A stretch of 14,637 nucleotides of DNA. Source: Kiritimatiellia bacterium (GTDB taxonomy: Bacteria; Verrucomicrobiota; Kiritimatiellia; RFP12; UBA1067). The stretch lies in NCBI GenBank assembly GCA_017629455.1, contig JAGBXE010000052.1, positions 1-14,637 on the forward strand, written 5' to 3'. Of this stretch, positions 8,182 through 14,637 are shown piece by piece. The notes under the pieces were generated by a model. It was not told the DNA's origin. It saw only the letters and a list, made by a program, of their open reading frames with translations, and searched no databases. How positions within the stretch are numbered: position 1 is the stretch's first letter; every line of letters starts with the position of its first letter. The translations under genes and the position numbers were made by a program.

Positions 8182-8246
8182 GCGGCAGATTTAAGCTACT
8201 TCTTGCCGCAGCACCCTTTACAGGTGCGCCGAAGTTGACACCCTTT
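8182..8246. promoter_or_regulatory. Possible operator repeats in the divergent uxaE/GH29 intergenic region
   Basis: The 192-bp region 8105-8296 between divergent genes holds two kinds of short repeats. One is an inverted pair GCGGCA (8182-8187) / TGCCGC (8204-8209). The other is a direct repeat CACCCTTT at 8212-8219 and 8239-8246, exactly 27 bp apart, the second overlapping the TTGACA box of the GH29 promoter. These could be binding sites for a sugar-responsive regulator. No regulator gene is present in the window, and short repeats can occur by chance. Confidence 0.3.
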
Positions 8247-8266
8247 CATCGAAAATGTGATAGACT
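8235..8266 (+). promoter_or_regulatory. Candidate promoter for the GH29 gene
   Basis: There is a perfect TTGACA at 8235-8240. The best -10 candidate is TAGACT (8261-8266), with a 20-nt spacer that is longer than ideal; at 17 nt the hexamer is TGATAG, a poor match. An A-rich stretch and the AGAAGGA ribosome binding site (8281-8287) follow. Only moderate support. Confidence 0.4.
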
Positions 8267-8296
8267 TAAAAAAACACAAAAGAAGGAAAATCTAAT

Positions 8297-9697
8297 ATGT
8301 TTAAATCTGTACTAGCTGCGGCGGTTATTTCCGGTTCGGCGCTTGCTTATGGGGTTTCTCCCGACGAACTTCCGAAAAGCATTTTCAATGAAACAGAAGA
8401 GCGGCGGGCTGAACGCTTGGCGTGGTGGCGGCACGACCGGTTCGGAATGTTCATCCACTTCGGTCTCTATTCGATGCCTGCGCGTCATGAATGGGTTAGA
8501 AACCGCGAATACATTCCTAACGAAATCTACGACAAAAAGTATTTTCCGCGCTTCAATCCCGATCTCTTTGATGCCCGCGAATGGGCTCGCGCGGCCAAAA
8601 AGGCGGGAATGAAATACATGGTTCTCACCACGAAGCATCATGAAGGCTTCTGCATGTGGGATTCCAAGGTGACGGATTACAAAATCACCAACACCCCGTT
8701 CAAGCGCGATCTCGTCAAGGAATACGTCGAAGCCTGCCGCGCCGAAGGTCTGAAGGTTGGGTTCTACTACTCGATCATCGACTGGCACCACCCCGATTTC
8801 ACGATTGACGTCACCCATCCACTAAGACCAAAAGAAGGTTTCACCGATGAGTCCTACGCCAAACTCAACGAGGGGCGCGATATGGCCAAGTACCGCGAAT
8901 ACATGTTCGCGCAGGTCCGCGAGTTGCTGACCTGGTACGGCAAAATCGACATCATCTGGTTCGACTACACCTCCAAAGAGCCGAAATACGGCAAGAGCTG
9001 GAAAGACTGGAATGCGGTAGAACTCGTCAAGATGGCTCGTTCCATCAATCCCGATATTATGATCGACAACCGTCTCGATCTCATGGATACGGACGACGGC
9101 TGGGATTTCGTCACCCCCGAACAGTTCAAAGTGCAGACATGGCCGACGATCCGCGGCAAGCGCGTGCCATGGGAAACTTGCCAGACGTTCTCCGGCTCTT
9201 GGGGTTACTACCGCGACGAAGCAACATGGAAGAGCGTTCCGCAACTCGTGGAACTTCTGTCTCACACAGTTTCATTCGGCGGCAACCTCATTCTTAACGT
9301 AGGCCCCACCGCCCGCGGCGAATTCGACAATCGCGCCATGGAGCGGCTTGAAGGACTCGGAAAGTGGATGCGCTATAATTCACGCTCCATCTACGGCTGC
9401 ACCGAACCTCCAGCCGGTTTCACGGCCCCCAACGGTACGGCGCTAACCTATAATCCGAGAACGAACGCACTCTACATCCACCTTTACGATTACCCGATGG
9501 GATATCTACCGATCGAATTTTTTGACAAAGTCGAATACGCCCAGTTCCTGCATGACGGTTCGGAGATTTTCCTTATGGCTCCGCTTAAACGCCACAGCCA
9601 GAGCGGAGATCAGACGAAGTTCTTCGGCGGTCTAGTGCTTCCGGTTCTCAAGCCGGACGTCTCGGTTCCGGTAATCGAGCTTTTCCTCAAAAAATAA
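8297..9697 (+). CDS. Secreted alpha-L-fucosidase, GH29
   Basis: A 466-residue retaining fucosidase that would remove terminal alpha-L-fucose from glycans. Residues 1-17 form a Sec signal peptide (basic Lys, hydrophobic core, ALA before the cleavage site), so it acts in the periplasm or outside. The GH29 barrel is clear: FGMFIHFGLYS (49-59), TTKHHEGFCMWDS (111-123), YYSIIDWHHP (157-166) and IIWFDY (219-224), with D223 as the family's catalytic nucleophile. LILNVGP (331-337) closes the barrel, and a beta-sandwich follows from about 370. The ATG has AGAAGGA about 9 nt upstream. It is the only plus-strand gene and is tail-to-tail with the GH2 gene. Phe codons are 23 TTC to 5 TTT, opposite to the neighbouring UPF0210 gene (3 to 9), suggesting separate ancestry. 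Linkage preference (alpha-1,2 versus 1,3/1,4) cannot be told. Confidence 0.94.
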   Translation: MFKSVLAAAVISGSALAYGVSPDELPKSIFNETEERRAERLAWWRHDRFGMFIHFGLYSMPARHEWVRNREYIPNEIYDKKYFPRFNPDLFDAREWARAAKKAGMKYMVLTTKHHEGFCMWDSKVTDYKITNTPFKRDLVKEYVEACRAEGLKVGFYYSIIDWHHPDFTIDVTHPLRPKEGFTDESYAKLNEGRDMAKYREYMFAQVRELLTWYGKIDIIWFDYTSKEPKYGKSWKDWNAVELVKMARSINPDIMIDNRLDLMDTDDGWDFVTPEQFKVQTWPTIRGKRVPWETCQTFSGSWGYYRDEATWKSVPQLVELLSHTVSFGGNLILNVGPTARGEFDNRAMERLEGLGKWMRYNSRSIYGCTEPPAGFTAPNGTALTYNPRTNALYIHLYDYPMGYLPIEFFDKVEYAQFLHDGSEIFLMAPLKRHSQSGDQTKFFGGLVLPVLKPDVSVPVIELFLKK

Positions 9698-9720
9698 CTC
9701 TTATTCCGAAACGTCTTTCA

Positions 9721-9777
9721 CCTGCTCATTCGGCCCGGGGTTTTCACCCCGCGATAATCACAGGCCGAACGAGCAGG
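9721..9777. terminator. Nested inverted repeat between convergent genes, possible bidirectional terminator
   Basis: The outer arms CCTGCTCATTCGGCC (9721-9735) and GGCCGAACGAGCAGG (9763-9777) pair over 15 positions with one mismatch. Inside is a second hairpin, CGGGG (9736-9740) and CCCCG (9747-9751) around a 6-nt loop. The right outer arm lies within the last codons of the GH2 gene. There is no T-run after either side, so it is not a classic intrinsic terminator; stem strength and position between convergent genes suggest termination or 3'-end protection. Confidence 0.5.
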
Positions 9778-12097
9778 GCGCAAGACCCGGAGCTGAAGCG
9801 GTCAAAACCGACTTCCCACGCCCGCGACGGACATACAAGACAGCAGCCCCATTGAAAAGCCTGTGGCTTGAAACGTCTTCGAACGACGAGAAGTCCATCG
9901 CGTTACCGTTGCACACCGCGACAATTTCCGCATCGCCCTCGACACTGAAAAATACCTCGCGCGAATCGAGCGGACATTGAACGCCAGAGGAATCCGCTAC
10001 GGAAACTTTTATGAACGCCATTTTAGAGCCAAGTGGCGTGTACAGATCCTCAGAAAGGACAATGCGCGCAGGCTCGCTCGCCGTCCTCACGACAGCCTCT
10101 GCGATCTTGCACCCTTCGCGCGTGGCAACGACACGCAACTCGCCTGGCTCATACGGCACATCCTCCCAACGCAGGCGGTATTTCGCGCATACTGCGTAGT
10201 AAGCGTTTGTTGCAACATCGCCGATGGGGGGATTACGGCCTGCAAAATCGAGCGAATAGGACGGAAGATTTTTCAATTTTGTGCGCCGGCCAAGCGAGCG
10301 GCCGTTCAAAAACAACTCAGCGCTATCGCCCGATGTGTAAACGACGACAGGAACGCCGCGCTCAAGGGCAGCTTTATTTCCTTCCCAATTCCAATGCGGA
10401 AGGATATGGACAGTTTCAGCATTCTTGTTCCAAAGCGAACGGTAAAGCCAGAAACGATCCTTTGGTAAACAGCATAGATCAACAGCTCCAAAATACGAAG
10501 AGCGCGGCTTTGTATCTTCGCTAACCTGCGGCCCTGGCCAGCAGTCGGGCCTACCCATGTACGTAAAAGGATTAGGTTCTCCGATGTAGTCGATACCCGT
10601 CCATATAAATTCACCTGCAACATATCGGTCGTTGTCAATGCGGTTAAACTCTACATCGGGAATATCACCGCACCAGGCCGATGTCAAATCGTAGCCGTCG
10701 ACTTGCCTTATATCCTCGGGAAAATCAGTTTTGCCGCGCGTTTGCGGAATGCGGTAAAAGCCGCGGCTCGAAAGCGCCGAAGCTGATTCCGAATAGACGA
10801 ACGCTACAGAAGGATACTTCGCACGCGCCGCTGCGTAGGTGTGCTCGTAGTTCCAGCCCTGCAGATCAAGGTCGGCTACACAATCGCTATCAAGAAGCGA
10901 AAGCGAAGCAAGACCCGCCGTAACCGGGCGTGTAGGATCAAGCTTGCGCACAGTATCGCGAAAGAGCTTGTTGCGCTCGCGCGATTGGCCGTCCGCGCCA
11001 CCCCAGATTGTACCCTTGGGCGCTATTTCATTCGAAACCGACCAACACACTACCGAAGGATGATTCCTGTCGCGCTCGACAAAACGCTTTAAATTGCGCA
11101 CGACGAAATCTTCAAGGTTTTGCCCTGGGCGCCTGCCAGCAGTTTCATTCCACTTGTCGAAACATTCATCCCACACGAGAAAGCCCATTTCATCGCAAAG
11201 ATCAAGGAACTGCGAAGCAGGTGCATTATGAGCCGTGCGCACTGCATTAACGCCCATATCCTTCATGATAAGAAGTTGGCGCCTTGCAGCATCAACATCA
11301 AAGGCCATTCCAAGTGGACCAAGGTCGGAATGAAGATTAACTCCTTTTATCTGCACTCGCCGTCCATTAAGGTGAAAACCATCATCGACTGTCCATTCAA
11401 ACTTGCGAATTCCGTAGCGGTAAGTTTTGCCGCCGATTTGTATCTTGTAAAGGAATGGGTCATTAACATCCCAAAGGCGAGGTTCAAAGACCGTAAATGT
11501 TTTTGTCTTTTCGCCGCTAAGGCTCATGCGCCAAGAGGCCGTTACTGTAGCGCGATTGTTTTCATCTAAGTTAGCACGTATAAAAACAGAACTAGGCACC
11601 ACGTAATCAGCCTCGTCAGTAACAAGCTTTACCTCACGATATATGCCACCGCCCGGATACCAACGGCTTTGGAGATGACGCGTCGAGGCTTTAACGACAA
11701 CGACGTTTTCGCCCTTTCTGGCAACGTGCGTGAAATCGCACCAGAAAGAAACGTAGCCGTAATCCCACCCGCCGACAGAAACTCCGTTGACGAAAACTTC
11801 GGGATCGGCCATTACGCCGTCAAACTCCAAACGCGCGTGAGCTGGAACTTCATCAAGGACGAACTTCGCCGTGTAAACGCCATCCGCAATCCACGGCAGT
11901 TTTCCAGTCCCACCAGGCGCAAAAGGATCAAACGGACCCGATATCGCCCAATCGTGAGGGACGCGTACGCGTTCGGCCGGGCCGCCATTACGCGAAAACA
12001 TCCAATCGGAAAGCTTTACCTCACGGCCGTTTGCAATTGCGGCAAACGCGCAAATGCCAAGCACAGAAAGCGTACGCGAAATTACATTCATATCCAT
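9758..12097 (-). CDS. Secreted beta-galactosidase-like glycoside hydrolase, GH2
   Basis: A 779-residue retaining glycosidase. An N-terminal signal peptide (hydrophobic core about 9-22, ending near ANG) indicates export. Domains in order: jelly-roll sugar-binding domain (about 28-160), a short immunoglobulin-like domain (about 165-235), GH2 barrel (about 240-545) with acid/base E357 in WSVSNE and nucleophile E437 in YSESAS, a DUF4982-like domain (about 560-620), and a C-terminal immunoglobulin-like domain (about 645-779). WTGIDYIGEP (499-508) is typical of this subgroup. The NxK uronate-recognition motif of beta-glucuronidases is not seen at the expected place, so galactosidase is preferred; the true linkage and leaving group are unknown. 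The ATG has no clear Shine-Dalgarno; an in-frame ATG two codons later is an alternative. It follows kdgK by 19 bp and is the last gene of the right operon. Confidence 0.92.
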   Translation of the reverse strand: MDMNVISRTLSVLGICAFAAIANGREVKLSDWMFSRNGGPAERVRVPHDWAISGPFDPFAPGGTGKLPWIADGVYTAKFVLDEVPAHARLEFDGVMADPEVFVNGVSVGGWDYGYVSFWCDFTHVARKGENVVVVKASTRHLQSRWYPGGGIYREVKLVTDEADYVVPSSVFIRANLDENNRATVTASWRMSLSGEKTKTFTVFEPRLWDVNDPFLYKIQIGGKTYRYGIRKFEWTVDDGFHLNGRRVQIKGVNLHSDLGPLGMAFDVDAARRQLLIMKDMGVNAVRTAHNAPASQFLDLCDEMGFLVWDECFDKWNETAGRRPGQNLEDFVVRNLKRFVERDRNHPSVVCWSVSNEIAPKGTIWGGADGQSRERNKLFRDTVRKLDPTRPVTAGLASLSLLDSDCVADLDLQGWNYEHTYAAARAKYPSVAFVYSESASALSSRGFYRIPQTRGKTDFPEDIRQVDGYDLTSAWCGDIPDVEFNRIDNDRYVAGEFIWTGIDYIGEPNPFTYMGRPDCWPGPQVSEDTKPRSSYFGAVDLCCLPKDRFWLYRSLWNKNAETVHILPHWNWEGNKAALERGVPVVVYTSGDSAELFLNGRSLGRRTKLKNLPSYSLDFAGRNPPIGDVATNAYYAVCAKYRLRWEDVPYEPGELRVVATREGCKIAEAVVRTASEPARIVLSEDLYTPLGSKMAFIKVSVADSSGVQCPLDSREVFFSVEGDAEIVAVCNGNAMDFSSFEDVSSHRLFNGAAVLYVRRGRGKSVLTASAPGLAPCSFGL

Positions 12098-12116
12098 AAC
12101 TCACTATAAAACAAAT

Positions 12117-13145
12117 TTACCTCTGCACCCGGCCAGTACCGTTGCCTGCCGCAAGACTTTCAACCTCAGCTACGCTCACATGATTAAAATCATGTTCGAT
12201 CGAATGCTTAAGCGCCGAAGCAGCAACAGCAAACTCAATTGCATCCTGGCACTTGCGCCCTGTCGCCAACGAATAAATAAGCCCACCTGCGAAACTGTCG
12301 CCTCCGCCAACGCGATCGACTATCCTGAGCGAATGCTCACGCGAGAAGTGCGCCTTGCTGGATTTAGCATCGTAAAGTAGCCCCGCCCAGAGATTGTCGG
12401 AAGCAGAAAGGGATGTGCGCAGGGTAATAGCAATTTTGCCACACCCAAAGCGGCGGTGAAGCTGCTCGGCCACCGAAACGTAACCTGCCTTTTCAAGAGT
12501 TCCGCTTTCAACATCGGAGCCCTTGCCAACTATTCCGAAGACGTCGGCAGCATCGGCCTCATTGGCAATGAGAACATCGACGTATGAAACCAACTTTGCC
12601 ATACACTTGCGCGCAGCCTCTTTCGACCACAGCTTTGCCCTGTAGTTCAAATCGCAACTTACAGTAATGCCATGCTTCTTGCAGTATTTAAGTGCGTCAA
12701 GGCAAATGGCGGGGCACTTTCCACCGAGAGCAGGCGTTATGCCAGTAAAATGAAACCACTTAACGCCCTTCAAAATTTCAGCCCAGTTAAAGTCATCTTG
12801 CGTAGCAAGGGCCATTGATGAGCCTGCGCGGTCGTAGACAACTTTCGACGCACGCTGCGAAGCGCCCTTCTCGGCAAAATATATGCCAAGGCGTGGGCCT
12901 CCCCACACGATTTTTGAAGTGTCTACGCCAAAGCGCCTAACTTCATTGCGCGCAGCAGCGCCCAGAGGATTGTCGGGCATCTTTGTGACGAACGCGGCAT
13001 CGAGACCGAAATTGGCAAGCGACACGGCGACATTAACCTCGCCACCACCGAATGAAACTTCGAACTTATCGGCCTGAACAAACCGAAGATAGCCTTCAGG
13101 ATTCAGGCGCATCATTATCTCACCGAACGTTACAAACTTTGACAT
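12117..13145 (-). CDS. kdgK: 2-keto-3-deoxygluconate kinase (PfkB family)
   Basis: A 342-residue cytoplasmic PfkB-family kinase. It most resembles KdgK, which phosphorylates 2-keto-3-deoxygluconate to KDPG, the substrate of the Eda aldolase. The family signatures are present: SFGGGEVNVAVSLANFG (31-47) and DRVGGGDSFAGG (277-288), the second containing catalytic base D283 and the anion hole. GEIMMRL at the N-terminus and the CDLNYRAKLW stretch (164-173) are typical of KdgK. Other PfkB sugar kinases such as fructokinases are the main alternative. The ATG has AAGGTGG about 5-7 nt upstream. It lies 39 bp after the NagA-like gene and 19 bp before the GH2 gene, in one operon. With uxaE it supports a uronate pathway, although the two genes lie in different transcription units. 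Confidence 0.8.
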   Translation of the reverse strand: MSKFVTFGEIMMRLNPEGYLRFVQADKFEVSFGGGEVNVAVSLANFGLDAAFVTKMPDNPLGAAARNEVRRFGVDTSKIVWGGPRLGIYFAEKGASQRASKVVYDRAGSSMALATQDDFNWAEILKGVKWFHFTGITPALGGKCPAICLDALKYCKKHGITVSCDLNYRAKLWSKEAARKCMAKLVSYVDVLIANEADAADVFGIVGKGSDVESGTLEKAGYVSVAEQLHRRFGCGKIAITLRTSLSASDNLWAGLLYDAKSSKAHFSREHSLRIVDRVGGGDSFAGGLIYSLATGRKCQDAIEFAVAASALKHSIEHDFNHVSVAEVESLAAGNGTGRVQR

Positions 13146-13184
13146 CGTCCACCTTCTTCTTTTTTTTATTTTACAAATTTGATT

Positions 13185-14111
13185 TTACGCAAGCCCCACA
13201 AGAGCAAGAGGATTGTCATGGCCGATTGCGCGGCACTCATCATCGGTTATCCCTGTGCGCTCCTTAAGTTTTTCCATGCACTTGCCGATGGGCGTTGTCG
13301 CACCGACGAGACATTTGCGTGCAGGATTCCAGAGTAGACCATTTTCCTCAAGGCGCGCGTGCGCTCCGCAGACCTCATATTCTCCAGGAGGCATACCTGC
13401 TGGGTACTGGGCATCCGAGACGGCTACGAGGCGCTTTATCGGCACGGCGCGCGTATAAAGTTTAAGCATCGTATCGGGCAAATGATGACCGTCGGGAATG
13501 AACATGACGCTCGCGCGGTCTTCGACAAGCGCCGTATTGATGATGTTGTTGTGGCGACCGATCTCATTGGGAATACCGTTGCCAAGATGAGTGAAGGCCT
13601 TAGCGCCTGCGGCGATACAAGGCTCTATGTCCTCGGGCGATATTGCGCGCTGATGGCCGAGAGCAACGGTAACGCCAGTATCAGAAACGGCCTTTACAAA
13701 TTCTGGCATTCCAGGAATTTCGGCAGCCACATTCACCATCCGAACGAGCCCTTCTGCCGCGTCCTGAAACCTGTTGAAAAGCGCCATATCGGGCGCGCGC
13801 ACCCATTCAATCGGGTGTGTACCGACGGCACCGGGCTCTGGAGAAATAAAAGGCCCTTCCAAGAAAAACCCGATAATATTCTTTTCGCACACCGCATATT
13901 TGCGCCGCGCCTCGATGACTGTTCGAACCATCGCAATAAGTATCTCGGGGTCGCCCGTTACAAGAGTGGGCATATAGCCGACGGTGCCGTCCGCCTCAAG
14001 GCGCTCGGTTACTTCCTTTACTGCTTCAACCGTAAGGCCGGGCGCATTGAAATCTACTCCGGCGTACCCGTTTATCTGAAGATCGATCCACTTTCCGTTC
14101 GCAATAGCCAT
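13185..14111 (-). CDS. NagA-like amidohydrolase, barrel only (probable N-acetylglucosamine-6-phosphate deacetylase)
   Basis: A 308-residue cytoplasmic amidohydrolase resembling NagA, which deacetylates GlcNAc-6-phosphate. It begins at MAIANGKWIDLQINGYAG, where IDLQING matches the start of the NagA barrel (Q in place of the first metal-binding His, as in E. coli NagA). It ends at HDNPLALVGLA, where canonical NagA continues with further strands. The two-part beta-sandwich domain of the usual enzyme of about 380 residues is thus missing. Key residues remain: E85 in LEGPF, H99, H153 in LGHQ, H175 in THLGN, H209 in DGHH, and D233 in VSDA. Start: ATG at 14111, 9 nt after AAGG; the TTG at 14120 would add three residues but sits directly against that site. 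It lies 30 bp after the LUD gene and 39 bp before kdgK. The substrate may differ from GlcNAc-6-phosphate. Confidence 0.85.
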   Translation of the reverse strand: MAIANGKWIDLQINGYAGVDFNAPGLTVEAVKEVTERLEADGTVGYMPTLVTGDPEILIAMVRTVIEARRKYAVCEKNIIGFFLEGPFISPEPGAVGTHPIEWVRAPDMALFNRFQDAAEGLVRMVNVAAEIPGMPEFVKAVSDTGVTVALGHQRAISPEDIEPCIAAGAKAFTHLGNGIPNEIGRHNNIINTALVEDRASVMFIPDGHHLPDTMLKLYTRAVPIKRLVAVSDAQYPAGMPPGEYEVCGAHARLEENGLLWNPARKCLVGATTPIGKCMEKLKERTGITDDECRAIGHDNPLALVGLA

Positions 14112-14141
14112 AAATAACAACCTTTTCCTTTTGCAGATTAA

Positions 14142-14637
14142 TTAGTAACCCAAAGCCTGATCGACGAGAATAACAAGCGTTGAAGTCAATGTCGGACACC
14201 TGTCGAAAATGGCCGTCACCTTACATATTCTGTCGGGCGAATCGCAATCAGCGCAAGTACCGATCTTCGCGCATGGGGTATCCTTTGAAAGGCGACGGCA
14301 ATTGGGCGCGCACGCATACTTTTTCACACGGCCAATCGCTTCCATTACGCCGCCGGCAACAATCTTGTTGCGCCCGACAACGTATATGACGCGCTTAGGC
14401 CCGTAGATCGATGCGGCAACACGATTACCCCTGCCGTCGATGTTGACGATAATGCCGTCTTCCGTAAGCGCATTTGCAGAAAGAAGGAAGAGATCCATGA
14501 TCGTTTCATATTCGCGAATGGTCTTACCGCTAGATTCAAGAACTGATCTCACGCCTATTTCTTTAATCGTCTCACTGCCGCCCCAACCGACAGTCGCGGC
14601 ATTTTCCGCCTCTTTAAGAATAATGGCTTTTGCCTCC
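14142..14637 (-). CDS. LUD-domain protein (LutC/YkgG, DUF162 family), partial, 5' end off window
   Basis: The minus-strand frame is open from the right edge (14637) to a TAA at 14142, giving 165 visible residues; the true start lies outside. An internal GTG at 14552 is unlikely to be the start, because the family's GWGGSETIKEIG stretch lies before it. LUD domains occur in lactate-utilisation protein LutC and in many uncharacterised proteins. Matches seen are VGWGGSETIKEIG, NALTEDGIIVNIDGRGNR, VIYVVGRNKIVAGG, and a C-terminal cysteine-rich stretch with C-x3-C, then C-x5-C-x2-C-x5-C, found in one LUD subgroup. LutA and LutB partners are not visible. The function in this operon is unknown. It is followed by the NagA-like gene after 30 bp and is the first visible gene of the right operon. 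Confidence 0.82.
   Translation of the reverse strand, partial: EAKAIILKEAENAATVGWGGSETIKEIGVRSVLESSGKTIREYETIMDLFLLSANALTEDGIIVNIDGRGNRVAASIYGPKRVIYVVGRNKIVAGGVMEAIGRVKKYACAPNCRRLSKDTPCAKIGTCADCDSPDRICKVTAIFDRCPTLTSTLVILVDQALGY

Noticed and set aside
9977..10524. Overlapping plus-strand open frames inside the GH2 gene
   Set aside because: GH2 is intact with its catalytic residues; the antisense frames are compositional by-products.
13160..13167. T-run between kdgK and the NagA-like gene as a terminator
   Set aside because: It reads as A on the transcribed strand of this operon, and no GC-rich hairpin precedes it in either direction.
13359..14117. Long plus-strand open frame (252 residues) opposite the NagA-like gene
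   Set aside because: It is the shadow of a clearly conserved gene with active-site motifs on the other strand, and shows no recognisable domain.
1..14637. CRISPR array, insertion sequence or phage genes
   Set aside because: No regularly spaced repeats, transposase, integrase or flanking target duplications were seen on either strand.

Overview
The window is a dense stretch of bacterial chromosome of roughly balanced base composition. It looks like a carbohydrate-degrading, probably anaerobic or gut-type bacterium. The secreted GH29 and GH2 glycosidases, the uronate enzymes UxaE and KdgK, and the fused MurNAc-salvage enzyme would suit a Verrucomicrobiota, Kiritimatiellota or Lentisphaerota relative. 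That placement is inference from gene content; no marker gene here fixes it. Ribosome binding sites are mixed: some genes have clear GGAGG-type sites and others have none, relying on very short gaps to the gene before.

Left block (1-8104, all minus strand, read right to left): uxaE, a gene resembling the DUF7309/DUF6930 proteins, a thioredoxin, a Cof-type HAD phosphatase, tRNA-Gln(UUG), a UPF0210/DUF711 gene, a MurU-AmgK fusion, and a large unknown gene that runs off the left edge. Gaps are short and several are overlaps (4 nt GTGA, 8 nt), so most of this is probably one transcription unit. It starts at a promoter at 8150-8178, with a second start point for the tRNA at about 4876.

Centre (8105-9757): the only plus-strand gene, a secreted alpha-L-fucosidase (GH29), is divergent from uxaE and convergent with the GH2 gene. 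Its codon use is clearly different from its neighbours. A nested inverted repeat lies between the two convergent glycosidase genes.

Right block (9758-14637, all minus strand): a LUD-domain gene cut by the right edge, a NagA-like deacetylase reduced to its barrel, a 2-keto-3-deoxygluconate kinase and a secreted GH2 beta-galactosidase-like enzyme. Gaps are 19-39 bp, so this is a likely operon entered from outside the window.

Working model: secreted GH29 and GH2 enzymes trim fucose and galactose-type sugars from glycans. UxaE and KdgK are two steps of the galacturonate/glucuronate route to 2-keto-3-deoxygluconate-6-phosphate. The NagA-like enzyme and MurU-AmgK point to amino-sugar and peptidoglycan-sugar salvage. 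The other pathway steps (UxaC, UxuB, UxuA, Eda, and a MurNAc-6-phosphate phosphatase) are not in the window. The most unusual items are the unknown gene with a kinase-like C-terminal motif next to MurU-AmgK, the barrel-only NagA relative, and the tRNA promoter embedded in a stop codon.
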